Part shown: piece after piece, positions 63,912 to 64,000 of the stretch
Position numbering within the stretch: position 1 is the stretch's first letter
How the letters are laid out: every line of letters begins with the position of its first letter
Assembly: GCA_024291935.2 (NCBI GenBank)
Contig: CM044309.1
Coordinates: 7,626,001 to 7,690,000, forward strand
Source of the DNA: Okapia johnstoni
Lineage: Eukaryota; Chordata; Mammalia; Artiodactyla; Giraffidae
DNA: 64,000 nt
Direction of reading: 5' to 3'
Notes under the pieces: model-generated
What the model was told of the DNA's origin: nothing
What the model saw: the letters and a program-made list of their open reading frames with translations, nothing else
The model's database searches: none
Translations under genes and position numbers: made by a program

Positions 63912-64000
63912 GGATGCATAAAGTAAAAAGGGTAGAGGACTCAAATAAAAGTAGGAATGAACAAGAAGTTACAACTGACATCACAGAAATGCAAAGGATC
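63912..64000 (+). mobile_element. L1 ORF2 continuation, sense, runs off window
   Basis: 'aaaaagggtagaggactcaa', 'taggaatgaacaagaagtta' and 'catcacagaaatgcaaagga' follow directly from the L1 piece that ends at 63232. Confidence 0.85.

Noticed and set aside
1..64000. A previously undescribed gene system
   Set aside because: After reading both strands I see only transposon remnants and unique non-coding DNA; the unusual items are insertion structures, not a new functional system.

Overview
The window is nuclear DNA from a ruminant, most likely a bovid. The evidence is the repeat content: BovB (RTE-type) LINEs, tRNA-Glu-derived Bov-tA/BovA2 SINEs, CHR-type SINEs and artiodactyl L1. These lie on a background of older mammalian repeats (L2, MIR, MER5A-like hAT elements and MLT1 LTRs). 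I cannot name the species. I find no intact protein-coding gene, no convincing exon pair with splice sites, and no functional RNA gene. Every longer open frame I can interpret is a decayed piece of BovB or L1, or a frame running through a SINE. The window looks intergenic or deep-intronic, and no undescribed functional system is evident.

Layout. 1-9.4 kb: scattered BovB fragments, SINEs, an L2 and a split ancient repeat. 9.4-19.5 kb: one old L1 on the minus strand, broken open by a nearly full-length 3.2 kb BovB (10381-13575), other BovB pieces and SINEs, several with recognisable target-site duplications. 19.5-31.5 kb: mostly unique AT-rich DNA with few SINEs, L2, MIR and MER5A; it includes a BovB copy at 25.3 kb whose 3' flank is repeated beside the BovB at 10.4 kb. 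31.5-37.3 kb: SINE cluster, a small GC-rich patch, an MLT1 LTR and an L1 3' end. 37.3-44.3 kb: the most repeat-poor part, with a second MLT1, MIRs and a hAT element. 44.3-49.5 kb: SINE and BovB scraps, a GC-rich degenerate tandem array, and a polyadenylated retrocopy with a 14 bp target duplication. 49.5-55.5 kb: SINEs, MIRs and an L1 3' end. 55.7-58.1 kb: a BovB with an inverted 5' part (twin-priming structure) carrying two SINEs. 58.8 kb to the end: an artiodactyl L1 on the plus strand with tandem repeats in its 5' region, split twice by BovB fragments.

How the parts relate. BovB supplies the enzymes thought to mobilise the Bov-tA SINEs, whose 3' tails match BovB; L1 supplies the machinery for the polyadenylated retrocopy. 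All coding remnants carry stops, frameshifts or altered motifs, so nothing here appears able to move on its own. Summing my approximate coordinates, BovB alone covers about 14 kb, over a fifth of the window. Family names rest on recalled consensus sequences, and boundaries are usually good to about 5-30 bases.
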